From Anastrepha obliqua (taxonomy: Eukaryota; Arthropoda; Insecta; Diptera; Tephritidae): a stretch of DNA of 64,000 bases. The notes beneath the pieces are model-generated. The model saw only the letters and a program-made list of their open reading frames with translations, searched no databases and was not told the DNA's origin. Shown here piece after piece: positions 33,016-44,600 of the stretch. The translations under genes were made by a program, and so were the position numbers. How positions within the stretch are numbered: position 1 is the stretch's first letter; every line of letters begins with the position of its first letter. The stretch lies in NCBI RefSeq assembly GCF_027943255.1, contig NC_072896.1, forward strand, positions 38,590,501 through 38,654,500, given 5' to 3'.

Positions 33016-34540
33016 AAAATATACTCGGACATCTGGTTACCAGTGAGCAACTTAGATCAACTGCTTTACACGATTAATGTCCTTTCTACCGAATAAATGT
33101 ATAAAAGTTAGCAGACCTTCAATACTATTCCCCAACACCAAATCCGTTCAACAACTGTTATTTCAAAGAAAAAACAACTTGAAATCATTTTTTTTCTAAT
33201 TTGTAAAGTAGTGTTGTCTTCCTGACAAACAAAAAAAAAACACTTTAGAACACTAAAACAAAGCAAAATTGAGTCCAACCAAAAAGCGGAACCAAGCCAA
33301 ATGCCATCGCAGCTTGTTCGTATTGGCATTTATGTTGGTGGGTGGTAGCGGTTGATGGCGTCGGTAGCACCACAAACACCGCAACAAAGTCACAACGACA
33401 TCGCACCACTTCATCGTCACTTGTCCGGAACCATAATCCTTGTTCCATCCTATCTGCCATTGTACTTTCCACCTACTGCAGTCAAATGCGTTAGGTGGGA
33501 CATTCCGTTCGTGCGGTGTCACAGGTGGCAAAGTTTTGTCAACTATTTCCTCTCCTGCTCTCCTTCTCGCTTTTCGCTTGTCCTCTGCCTGCCCACAGCG
33601 CATTCTTTTCGCCGTGGTTGCGCTTCCATGTTACATACTTTGCATGACACGCGCAACATCTGCTTTGTAGTAGGAAAATTCGGTGCAATCGATGCGATGG
33701 TTGGTGTAATTTTCAATCGTCTATCAAAACGTTTTCGGGCGTTTTTATGCTGCGGTCGCATGTCCACATGTTTTACAGACTTACACACACACACACACAC
33801 CTACTTTTATTTGCATGTATGCGGAGAAAGGATAATAGTTTTTGGTTTTGAATTTTATGGATTGAAGTTTGAAAGTTGATTGTTACATGGAAAGAAGTTT
33901 TTTCTTTTGAATACTATGCTGTAGGATTTACTGGTATTTTTCCGAAACCATTTGAACAAAAATATTTTCATGTATATTAACTTTCGTGCGGTAAGCCAAA
34001 GGAAAAGTACAAAAGTACTGCCGTGATGCGAATGTTGAGCACACTGAGAACTGCATGCTTTAAAAATTGAAATATTTTCATTTTCATACCTTTTAGTGAG
34101 GTGGCATCCATCTAGAAGATGGTTTTTTGTGCAAAAGTCAAGCACATGAGGATGAGGATTTCAATTTGTAAGAGTGCTGAGAAATGATAACACAACTTTC
34201 CCATCATAACTTTCAACTTCACCAATTCTCTAGTAGCTTTTGTGTGAGATAAAGAGAGAGCGTACTCTTCTTAAGCCCTTAAAGGTACGAAAAGCAAACA
34301 TGGACAAATAGGCTTTACAGATTTCTTAAATAAGTTCACATCTATTATTCATAGTTATATTTGTGAACTTGCGATTTGCGCTCTCATTTCTCATTTATGT
34401 TTGTACTGAGCCGAATTCAATAACTACATCAGCTGATGTGTTTTTCTTATTTTTTTTTTTCTTTCAATTTGGTACAGTCCGGTTCACTTGATTAGAGGCA
34501 ATAATTTTTAAGTGGCACAAGGATTCCTGATAATTCAAGT
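33016..34540. other. Unassigned; AC microsatellite at 33782-33801
   Basis: A (AC)n run lies at 33782-33801. Long overlapping frames at 33250-33880 on both strands reflect a locally higher GC content, not a recognisable protein. No transposon ends were identified. Confidence 0.4.
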
Positions 34541-35765
34541 GAAGACTGTTGGTTGGTTGATTCATCCAGAATCCAACTAGCGCCTCCGCACCAATTTGTT
34601 GCCACATCCTCGTTACCAAATTGTTTAACAGTTATTTACAGCAAGACTATATCCAGTCTGTGCGGTTTAGCAACCTTATTAGGTTGTTGACGTCTAAGCC
34701 AGACAGCTGCTCGAGACTCTCGAACAGCTGTTTGCCCAGGGTTAACATTCTGTCCTTCCATAGGGCAGGGCATTCACAGAGGAAATGGAAGATTGTTTCT
34801 TTTTTCTCCGGTTGTTTACAACTATGACAGTATGTGTTGTGAGGGATGCCCATTTTGGCGGCTTGTTCTCCGATAGACCAGAAGCCAGTTATGACTGCCG
34901 TTAGTCTACAGGCGTGCCGTCGTTTCATGTTTATCAATGTCGACGATTGCTTGAGGTAGTAGGAGGGCCATAACGTCCTGCTGATTTTGCATTTCGCCTG
35001 GTCTCTCCATCTAGAATCTGCAATTCGAAGGTATTTTAGGGAAATCGCATTCTTCACCGCATCTAGTGGTGTGGATACTGGTACTGCAAGAGCGCTATTC
35101 ATGGCAGATCCCCCTCTTGCCAGTTCTTCAGATTTTTCGTTACCTTCTATGTTCCGATATCACGGGACCCAAATTAAGGTTACTTTATTGTTTTCACTCA
35201 AGGTGGTGAGGCTATTCCTACTTTGCTTCACCACTTTAGAGGTTATAGCCGCATCCAGTGCGTGGATTGCAGTTTGGCTATCCGCAAGAATAGCTATATT
35301 GCCCTTAAAAGAGAAATCTGCGATTAGTAACCTACAAGCTTCCCCAATTCCCAGTACTTCCGCCTGGAAGACAACGCTGGTATTAGGGAGCCGCACAGAT
35401 TTTTCAATTCCAAATCTGTGAGAATAAATACCAGCTCCAAAACCACAATCCATTTTACTGCCATCTGTATAGACTGTGGTATCGAAGTTGTTTAGAGAGA
35501 ATCCCTTATTCCAATCTTCCTTAGATGGAAAGAGTGTGGCAAAATTCCTATTGAAAGGTACCATCGGTACGATGTAGTCGTCACAGTCCTCACCGTGATT
35601 AACTGAGCTTGCCGCAATAATAGACTAGCGTGACCATAAGTTTTTTTCTTTCCAACGACCCGCTTCATTTAACGTAAATGCACTCATGGTTTCCGTCTTC
35701 TTTATATGTAGGTCTATTGGAGCCTCTCTAGGACATGATCTGTATTCTGTGAAGACTGTACTTTG
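34541..35765 (-). pseudogene. LOA-like non-LTR retrotransposon, linker, RNase H and C-terminus
   Basis: Minus strand: REAPIDLHIKKTETMSAFTL (35730, after a frame shift), NRNFATLFPSKEDWNKGF, TTVYTDGSKMDCGFGAGIYS, NTSVVFQAEVLGIGEACRLL, AILADSQTAIHALDAAI and VTLIWVP (35172) with a stop where GH should follow. 35102-34647 supplies the end: RRHACRLTAVITGFWSIGEQ, CHSCKQPEKKETIFHFLCEC. Only one or two disabling changes separate the two ORFs, so it is among the younger copies of this family. Confidence 0.85.
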
Positions 35766-35829
35766 TGCGAAAATAAATATGCATTAAAATACTATTTCAT
35801 CTGCCGGTATTTCACAGCAGTAAAACCTC

Positions 35830-36395
35830 AGCAGTTGTAATACTGTGCTCGATTTCTGAGTTCACTTGAACAGAGGCACTCAGAAATAAGCGCTGTGAAA
35901 AAGGATAATATTTTCAAACATTCATCGTGTTTGGTCGAAGACCTCTTAATTCAAATAAAACGGGAAAGCAGAAAGGTTTAGCAGATCGCGAAAAAGGACT
36001 AATCAATATCTTGACCTCAGAGGGACTTTTGAATCGCAAAATTACCAAAAAGATTCGTCGAAGTCCAAACGTAGTAAATATTTACGTGAAACAAAGTGTC
36101 TCCTTTGGTAAGAACTACAAAAACAGAACTGCGATAGCTTTAACACCGAAAGAAACTCACAAAATACTTAGGATCGTATCAAATTCCGCCCTTCCAACAA
36201 CAAAAATTAAAGAAAATGTTGCACCCAGCAAATCCACAGTTTAAAGAGCTATTCTAAATTCATACAACAGTACAAAAAAAACAAAACACCTTTGAATAAA
36301 TTCCGCAAAGAACGCCGCCTCGATTATGCAAGGAACCATATGGCTTGGAGTTCTGTTACAAATAGCGATCCCAGTGAAGGGAAAAAAGTAATATT
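35830..36395 (+). pseudogene. Tc3-like transposase, DNA-binding half
   Basis: ORF 35927-36244: LADREKGLINILTSEGLLNR, KITKKIRRSPNVVNIYVKQS (helix-turn-helix), ALTPKETHKILRIVSNSALP. After a stop it continues LNKFRKERRLDYARNHMAWS (36292-36350) and GKKVIF, right before the first catalytic Asp is expected. There it joins a rosa-type sequence at 36396. The bipartite HTH arrangement is that of Tc3/Minos-type transposases. Confidence 0.75.
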
Positions 36396-37085
36396 TCAAT
36401 GGTCAGAATGGTGACCGGAAATGGCAACAGTGAATGACCAATTTTCGAAGAAAATCATCTTCAGTGATTAGGCACATTTTCACCTCAATGGATTCGTCAA
36501 TAAGCAGAATTGCCGCATTTTGGCGAATGATAATCCAAGAGTGATTGCCGAAAAACCAATGCACCCACAAAGAGTGACTGTTTCGTGCGGTTTATGGGCC
36601 GGCGGCATCATTACAGTTACTGTGAATAGAGTTCGCTATCGTGAGATGATAACGAACTTTTTATGGCCCGAATCGGACGATATGAATGTGGACGATATGT
36701 GGTTTCAACAGGACGGTGCCACTTGTCACACAGCTAACGAAACAATGGCTCTCTTGCGCGTAAAATTTGAAGGCCGAATAATCTCACGTCGCGGCGATGT
36801 CAATTGGCCGCCAAGATCATGTGATTTAGCACCGTTGGACTTCTTTCTTTGGAGTTATTTGAAAAAAAAAAGGTGTACGTCGATAAGCCAGCAACAATTC
36901 AAGAGCTAAAGGAGAGATAATTCGGCACATTAACGGCATAGAATCTCCCATTCGGCGAATACTTTGTTCCATACGTAATTGAACCATACGAATATTATCA
37001 TAATAAAGAGAAATTACAATAATTTCCTGAAAAAATTGTATTTTATGCAAAATCAACACCGGCCCTTGAAACTTAGCCACCTTTT
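36396..37085 (+). pseudogene. rosa-type DD41D mariner, C-terminal half
   Basis: Starts inside the element (SEW, as in the copy at 51640). It continues with FHLNGFVNKQNC, NDNPRVIAEKPMHPQRVTVS, REMITNFLWPESDDMNVDD, WFQQDGATCHTANETMALLR and NWPPRSCDLAPLDFFLWSYL. A frameshift at an A-run (36863) breaks the end, VDKPATIQELK. The 3' TIR CTTGAAACTTAGCCACC is at 37066-37082. Compared with the 17526 copy, the GPYFFQNEAG block is deleted. Confidence 0.8.
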
Positions 37086-39090
37086 ATTTAGCTAAGTTTT
37101 TGTTGTTTGTGTTTTCTACATACGAATGCGTTGAAGTTTGTTTATGCTTTTGTACAACAGTTTTAAAAAATACGCTTGCAGAACGAAAATAAATGCGAAA
37201 CATAAACGCATTAGATTTGCACTTTAATTTATATTTTTTTTATTTAAAACCACATCACTTGGGTGTCCGAATTCTGTATTGAGCCACTGTATGTACATAC
37301 TAGTGTTCTTTATTTTTTATCTTTAAACGAGTAATCTTGCAGGGTTATGCTTAATATAAAAATTAACTACTTATGGTCTTAAATCTCTCTGATAAAATCA
37401 TGCAAATACAGTTATTTAAATCATTCCAAGTTTTGGCAAAGTCGAAATAAACATTTTGTCTACAAATACGCAACCACCTTAATATATTTATGTACATCAG
37501 CTCTGCAACTCTGCAATAGGTTCTTATCTTAGCTTGGGTAAATTGTGAAACGTATCGTTTGCCACTACAGTGGCTTCCAAACAATACTTAGTATGAGGAT
37601 TTGCACTAAAAATGTGGTCAAACAAGTTTTGCCTGTATTTTAAGTAGATAATGAAGAAAATTAAAACAAAACATATGCGCGCATACACATTCATCATCTG
37701 CCAATGAAATGCTGCAACAGCAACAACAAATGTGCGAGTGACTTGCAACTAGCCAGTTTAGATAGCAGCATAGCAGCAAAACAGAACTGAGCAGAGCAAA
37801 AGGAAAGGTGTCTCTACATAATAGCAAGAATCCAACCCAATGTAGCTGCTGCTACTGTCGCGGAGGTGGGTGTTGGTGTGACGCACTGCTTGGGCGATCG
37901 GCCCGCTGAGACGTGGATTTAGCTGTCGCAGCTATTTTTTGCGATAAATTACAGAAATTGAACAAGACAGCCAAAACGTGTAGTATGCGTTGATTTATCG
38001 ATCGGAGTGGATGGCTGAGAAAAGGTTGTGAAAATTCGTGCGCATAAAAAACTAAAATGAAATGTGTGTTGAAAGTGTGTGGGTGTGAGGAAAGCATAAA
38101 TAAAATAGGAAAAACCAATTGGAGCAACTACCTGTGAAAATCATAACTGAAATTAGTTCAAAGTCAATTTGTGGTTTCTTTGCCATAGACTCGTTCGTAT
38201 GTGTGCATTCGTGTTAAAGCAACAACAATTTATGCATAACGCTAGCAGAACTATGATTTGCAACAGAAAAGCCTCTACATACATACATACATACATATGT
38301 ACTTGCATACTTATGTGCATAGATTCAATATTAATATTTATTTAGTGTGCGCAGGGCACCTGTTCAACAAATTTTGTGCATTTAGAAAAAATAAAATATC
38401 ATATATTATGTAAAACTTAGAAATCCTATACCGTAATATTTCCTATGTTAGCTCGGCTCAACTATACATACATACATATATATGGTTAATTGGTATGTAT
38501 GTACATGCACGCAACCAATTTGAGATTTGCTAATTATTAAATTGACATGAAATATTTTTTTTTTTTTATTTCCTAACACAGAAATCAGTTTTATTCAGAA
38601 ATATTATCCAGATGTTCGCGCACATTTTAAATGTATTATTGTGAAGTAACTTCTGCTGTACATTTGAATTGTTTGTTCTTGGCAGCGTTGCCAACTCAGA
38701 ATCTCAAAAGTTCTTAGACATATTCGCTACTCTGAACAAATAAGGACGGCCAAATTCGGTCTGAAATGAACTTTCTATGTATACCCTTATTCATTCACAT
38801 TTAACTCGGGTTGGCTATTTCTTTTTGGTATCAAACAGACTCATAAAAAATTAGAGTTATTGCTTGTAACATAAGATGGACGGACGGATATTTAGTCCTA
38901 GCATAACATAAAAGTGGATGTGGTTTTTGTCCGTTGCCCATAATATGTGCGTATGGGCATACGTAGCATCTCAAGGGAGTGCGGAGCAAACCGTGCACCT
39001 TTTTTGGGTGAGTTTTACTAAGTTGTTATCGAAATACTCACACTTACATGAGACTACGCCCATTTATCAAAATTTACTCGTTGTATTACG
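37086..39090. other. Intergenic DNA upstream of ics; no gene confirmed
   Basis: CATA repeats at 38278-38297. 37860-38150 is rich in GTGTG and looks like leader or promoter DNA, but no splice-supported exon could be fixed. CTGTATTGAGCCACTGTATG at 37274 could be a Tc3-type TIR belonging to the element at 35830. Confidence 0.35.
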
Positions 39091-39180
39091 CGGGTTGCCT
39101 TTTATATTTTGCGCCCAATAATGAGACCACAGTAAAATAATAATAAAAATGGTTTTATTGTTTTTCAAAATAGGCTCGGG
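39091..39180 (-). repeat. Mariner 3' end fragment
   Basis: CTTTTATATTTTGCGCCCAA, then GAGACCACAGTAAAATAATA, match the 3' end of the mariner at 21080-21160 in the same orientation; nothing else of the element remains. Confidence 0.65.
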
Positions 39181-39225
39181 TTCAGTATAATGCCGCATGG
39201 AAAATTTTCGGCAAAGTACTTATAA

Positions 39226-40755
39226 AAGGTGTTTTTTAGGAGCTATAGGAAAGTTTTTTAAAACAACACTCGTAAAATTCAGAAAAATGCATGAAATTTT
39301 AATTTCAATCGATAGTACAGTCCATATAATTTAATGTTTCAAGATTATTTCATGCAAATGTTGACGACTTAGTCTAATTTTGGCATACTCTTTCCAATGT
39401 TTCGGCCGGTATCTCACATATAAATGCTTTAATGTTGGCTTCTAATGCGTTAATTGAAGCTGGCTAGTCTGAATAGACATGAGCTTGAACATAGCTCCAC
39501 AAAAAATAATCTAAAGGCGTTATATCGCACGATCTGGGTGGCCAATCGACAGGTCCCGAACGTGAAATAAAATGTTCACCGAACTCTCAACAAGTCCATT
39601 GTTACGCGTGCGGTGTGGCATGTGGCACCATCTTGCTGAAACCACATGTCATGCAAGTCAAGCTTTTGCATTTGGGGAAAAAAAGTTGGATATCATTTCA
39701 CGATAGCGCTCACCATTCACAATTACGTTACGATTCACAGCATCTTTGAAGAAGTACGGTCCAATGATACCTCCAGCCTATAAACCGCTCCAAACTGTGA
39801 CCTTTTCTGGATACATTGGTAGCTCTTGCAATTCTTCTGTCTTCACTCTAAAATCGACAATTCTGCTTATTTACGTACCCATTGATCCAAAAATTAGCTT
39901 CGTCGCTAAGCACAATTTTTAGGCCAACTTAAACTTTCTTAACAGAACACGTATTGACGTGATAACGTCTTACAATTCGATTTAGCCGGCTGCACGCACG
40001 AAAAAATGTGTCGTTACCTTGCTCATTAGTGTTACCTTGCTCATTGCCGTTACCTTGAATGAACTGCAAGCGAGAGCGCGGAACGAACGACAAAGAGCAC
40101 AATCGGCCCCCGCGTTCGGCAACGTTCGACATGTGGCTCTGTCCTACTTGAGTGACCATATATATGTATGTATATGCCCATTTGTATATAAATTCACATA
40201 CTTGTATTTGCATATGCCTTCTTGCTGTGTGCATGGTAATGAACCATTTCTCTATTGAGAATAGGACGATGATAGAAAAAGTAGGAAATGAAAGGGAGTG
40301 TTTCGAGTGTAAAGTGTCTTGAAAAAGGCGAATCGATGATGGTGCCTCTTAGTGTTGTTGACTTATTAACGTCTGATGCACAATCGAAATTGAAGATATC
40401 TTTCATGAATTTGATAAATGTTTCGTCATTTTTCACGTTTGTGTCCATTTACCTCCTCCTCTATATCCATACAAAATATCTATCAAACAAATAAAATTAA
40501 AATTTTGTTTTGAAAATTGCAACCATTCCATCAATATTTTCTTATGACGTTGTCACGTTAAACTATCTTCAGTAAACCGACTTTACAGACAACCTCTTTT
40601 TTTATAATAAAATTCAATGATTTGCAAGCGTTGATCATTTGTAAGACGATTCTGGTTAAATTATAGACCAAACTGAAGATGTTTGACAGTGAAACAAAAC
40701 ACGAAACGCGCATCAGCTGCTTAACCAACTGTTTAAAAAGATAATAGCTAAAAAA
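39226..40755 (-). pseudogene. rosa-type DD41D mariner, interrupted by a TIR element
   Basis: The N-terminus is at 40680-40590 (NRLTNDQRLQIIEFYYKKRG). After the 39951-40560 insert, the minus strand continues KIVLSDEANFWINGYVNKQN (first Asp), then NVIVNGERYREMISNFF and the second and third Asp regions around 39640-39500 (WCHMPHRTRNNGL; VRDLSIGHPDRAI, in shifting frames). The left end shows GGTGTTTTTTAGGAGCTATA (39228). Roughly 450 bp between N-terminus and first Asp are missing at the insertion site. Confidence 0.65.
39951..40560. mobile_element. 610 bp unclassified TIR element
   Basis: Left end TTGACGTGATAACGTCTTA (39950) and right end, inverted, TTAACGTGACAACGTCATA (to 40560): 15 of 19 match. 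The left 210 bases (CCGGCTGCACGCACGAAAAA; AACGAACGACAAAGAGCACA) recur inverted at 43325-43525. It lies inside a rosa-type relic. An 85-codon minus ORF (40448-40194) has no recognised motif. TTAA at the right border suggests, weakly, a piggyBac/Kolobok-type target. Confidence 0.6.
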
Positions 40756-41548
40756 TCATATAATGATTTATTTAATGAGATTTGATGGAGATGTTCGGGA
40801 GTGATTCATGAACAACCTTTGTAACTCACAATACTCCGGAAATATAGTAAAATCGGGTATTGTGGGCTATTCGGATAATGTGGCCAACGTCTGTATTTTT
40901 TCATAATAACGAACATGCACTAAAAAGATTGCTTATGAACTTCAAAATTCATATAATGGATGTTTTACGCTGCTCGCCCTTTGAATTGGACTCTTTACTG
41001 ATTGGACTCCTTTGCTTGTCTGTTTGTATACTACAGCTGTCTAGTTCACAAGTGTGAAACAAAATTATAGACATGCGACGCCATTTTCAAAAATTATAAA
41101 GCTTCCGATACAGTGATTAATTTTGCGCCACGTTGTATGTGCATATAATATATTTAACAAATGTCAATTTAATAGAAAATTTATTGCATACAAAATAAGT
41201 ACCAAACTGATCCATTCGCTGTGGCCATTACATACATTTTACAGAAATACTTTTTCATTAATTATTGTTTTGTTATTATTTAGGTAATTGATAAATATGC
41301 ATATGAGTATGTACATATGTATGTATGTATGTGTACCAAAAGCACGTGCTCTAATTAAAACGGTCTTATAATTAAATAGATTATAAAATATTTATCGAAT
41401 TTCAGAAATAAAAGAGAAATTTCAAAAATTAGCACACGAAAAACCAAAGCAAAATATTAACTCAAATTAAAGAGAGAGAAATTCAATCAAACAATTCTCC
41501 CAGCAAATCGTTCTCAAGAGTACTTTAGAACCCCTACCGAAAGCAAAA
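40756..41548. other. Region upstream of ics; probable promoter and 5' UTR
   Basis: 41095-41130 carries the terminus-family piece GTGATTAATTTTGCGCCACG. 41303-41333 is GTAT-type repeat. 41400-41548 directly precedes the ics start and looks like a purine-rich 5' leader; no TATA box was located with confidence. Confidence 0.4.
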
Positions 41549-41687
41549 ATGAGTCAATCATGCTTACCAGTCAATGCCAAAATGTCGAAGGCAAAGAAAG
41601 TGTTAGATGAAGCGCGTGAAACGCAAAACCGTGAGCTCGATTTGGTTGACAAGGGCATTAGCTCCTTCGAGGAGTTACCGGGATTGT
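41549..41687 (+). CDS. ics: ics exon 1
   Basis: Encodes the N-terminal cap (ARETQNRELDLVDKGISSFE) ending LPGL plus one base of a Phe codon; the donor is GTAAGT at 41688. Two in-frame ATGs (41549, 41582) both have fly-type contexts; the second matches the conserved start. Confidence 0.9.
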
Positions 41688-44600
41688 GTAAGTTAAAAAC
41701 CGAAGCTAATAAATAAAATATAGAAAGTGTAAACAAATTACTAATACAAAACAAACTACCATCTGTGTGCTATTACGAAAGAAAATATGCTTAGCAAACG
41801 ATGAACATTGGCTCTCAAACTATGCTGCCCACATTAAAGTGCTTAGGCAAAAGCAAACAAAATAATACAGCAAAACTATGAAAATAGTAATTTTTGTGCA
41901 TAAAATTAGGTAAAAGTAGTTTAAAGCTAATATTAATAAGTTCATTAATAACAAAGCAACAAAAGAAGAATGTGAATATTATTCTGGACATAATCTTCTA
42001 AATGTGTATTAATGCATATGAGGTCATCGTAGCAGCTGTTCAAAATGTTAGGCGTCTCCATTCACTAAAAGCGTTGAACCAAATAAATGTGAAAATTCGT
42101 TTATGGCAAAGTAACTTTTAATTAATAAAAGCCATATTTCGCTAAAAAGTTAGACAATGAAATGTATAAATTCGGTCTGTAATCTGCAATGGAAAACAAA
42201 TATATCTTCCTCATATTTAAGTACACATCGAATTTCTATGCCTGCGCGAAGGGTTGTTACTTGTTGCTTTTTATAGAATAAACTCAGAGTTGATATTTTT
42301 AGTCCAAACAGAATGCAATGTTCACGTTGATTATCTTATGTAAATAGTAAACAAAACTAGAAGATATTTATAATTGAACGAAACATATGCGTTTTCATGG
42401 ACTTTAAATTTAATTTATGGTTTGAAAAACTACAGGGTGGCCCATGTAAAATTAGCTTTTTAAATCGGCTATAAAAAAAAGCTAATCAATATTATTTCAA
42501 ACTTTTTTTTTATTTTGAAGATTGAACATTGTCATTTATGAATGAAAAATAATATCGTTCAAATGACTGCCACGATTGGCTTTACAGTAGGCCATTCGAT
42601 CAACCCAATTTTTAAGCACATTTTCGATTGTTTGGGCTCCAATTTCATGAATGGCAACTTCGATTTCGTGTTTTAAAGCATCAATCGTCTCAGGATGGTT
42701 CGCATAGCATTTGTCCTTAACGGCTCCCCACAAAAAATAGTCCAACGGACTTAAATCACAGCTCCGAGGCGGCCAAATGATATCGGAAATCGGAATTTCG
42801 GCTGTTTATTCGGTTTTCAAAAACGGTAGCCAAAAGTTCGAGTGTAACTTTGGCAGTGTGACAAGTTGCACCGTCCTGTTGAAACCAAATGTCGTCCATA
42901 TCATCCTCTTCAATTTTTGAAAACAAAAACTCGTTGAGCATGTCACGGTAACACTTGCCATTTACTGTAACCGCGGCTCCTCGCTCATTTTCGAAAAAAA
43001 AATGGCCCGCTGATGCCGCCAGACCAAAAACCGTACCAAACAGTGACTCGTTGTGGATGCATTTGCTTCTCTACAGTAACGTGTGGATTTTCTGAGCCCG
43101 AAATTTGACAATTTTGCTTATTGACGTAGCCACCGATTTGAAAATCAGAAAAGAAGAAGAAGACTCACCACTTTGGAAAGCGTATTTTTGTTCAAGCGTA
43201 TAGCGTCCCATTTCGTAAATGTCAAACCTTTAAGTAAATTATGAACACATTTGACATGTCATTTGTGTTACCATTCTCAAAAAAATAGGTGGTTCAAAAA
43301 GCAAACGCTATATGGCCCACCCTGTATATGCTCGCTCAAGTAGGAGAGAGCCAGATGTCGAACGTTGCCGAGTGCGGGGGCCGATTGTGCTATTTGTCGT
43401 TCGTTCCGCGCTCTCGCTTGCAGTTCAAGGAAGGTAACGACAATTGAGTAATATAACGACGCATTTTTTCGTGCGTGCAGCCGGCTAAATCGAATTATAA
43501 GACGTTATCACGTCAAAATTAAATTTACACTTTCAAAATATCAAATTTTACCAGGTCAGTCCATAAGTTCGTGCGTATTTTATCCATAATATCACTTTTG
43601 TACGATTTTTGATTACAAAAAATTATTCGCGGAATACAACGGAACTATTCATATTTTCTTTGATATATTGTGCATTCAACAAGTGATTTTAATCGCGGAT
43701 AGAAGCACGTGTTGTTAAAAAATAAAATGGAATCTTCGAACGCGTAAAAGAGGCATATTTGGTATTTTTTTATAAAAGTGGTAAAAATGCAACAACTGCT
43801 GCTACAGAAATAAACACTGTTCACGGAGAGGATACCGTGAGTGTAAGGAGTGCGCAAAAGTGGTTTTCAAAATTCCGAAGTGGTAACTGCGACGTGGAGG
43901 TTACCCCACGTGCTGATCGTCCTGAAGTCTTTAACTCCGACGCTTTGCTCGAACTCGTGGAAGCTGAGCCACATTTGACAGTCGATATGATAGCTCAGAG
44001 GTTAAACACTTCACAGGCACCTGGTTCAGTTGGGAAAGGTTTCAAAGCTGGGGAAAATGGGTTCCGCTTAGACTTTCCGTCGCCAACCTTCAGCAGAGAG
44101 TGAATATGTGTTCTCAGCTGCTGCAACGGCTTGAAAATGAAAGTTTTTTGAACCATATCGTTACTGGTGATGAAAAATGGATCCTTTACAATAATCCTGT
44201 TCGCAAACGCCAATGGTTAGATAAAGATGAAACACCAGAACCGACCCCTAGAGATGGCCTTCACCCCAAGAAGATATTCCTTTCTATTTGGTGGGATATG
44301 GCCGGTATTGTTTATTATGAATATACGAACTGCTGATTTTTATTCCCATCAGCTATCAAACCTGAATGAGGCACTTAACAAAAATCGACCGTCTTTAGTG
44401 AATAGACGCAAAGTTTTCTTTCACCACGACAACGCAAGACCTCATACCGCAAGGCAAACATTAGGCAAGCTGAACGAGCTCGGATGGGAGCTAATGCGGC
44501 ATCAACCATACTCTCCGGATATTGCACCTTGTGATTATCACCTTTTCCGTGGGCTTCAATCCCATATGAGTAACAAGAACTACTCCTCAAAAGAAGCTAT

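Noticed and set aside
33250..33880. ORFs of 116-175 codons on both strands
   Set aside because: No motif, no splice or leader support, and frames on both strands are equally open; local GC content explains them.
39951..43525. One large transposon spanning the two inverted copies and carrying ics exon 1
   Set aside because: The left copy has its own right end at 40560, and the right copy is cut by a separate rosa insertion, so two independent insertions are simpler.
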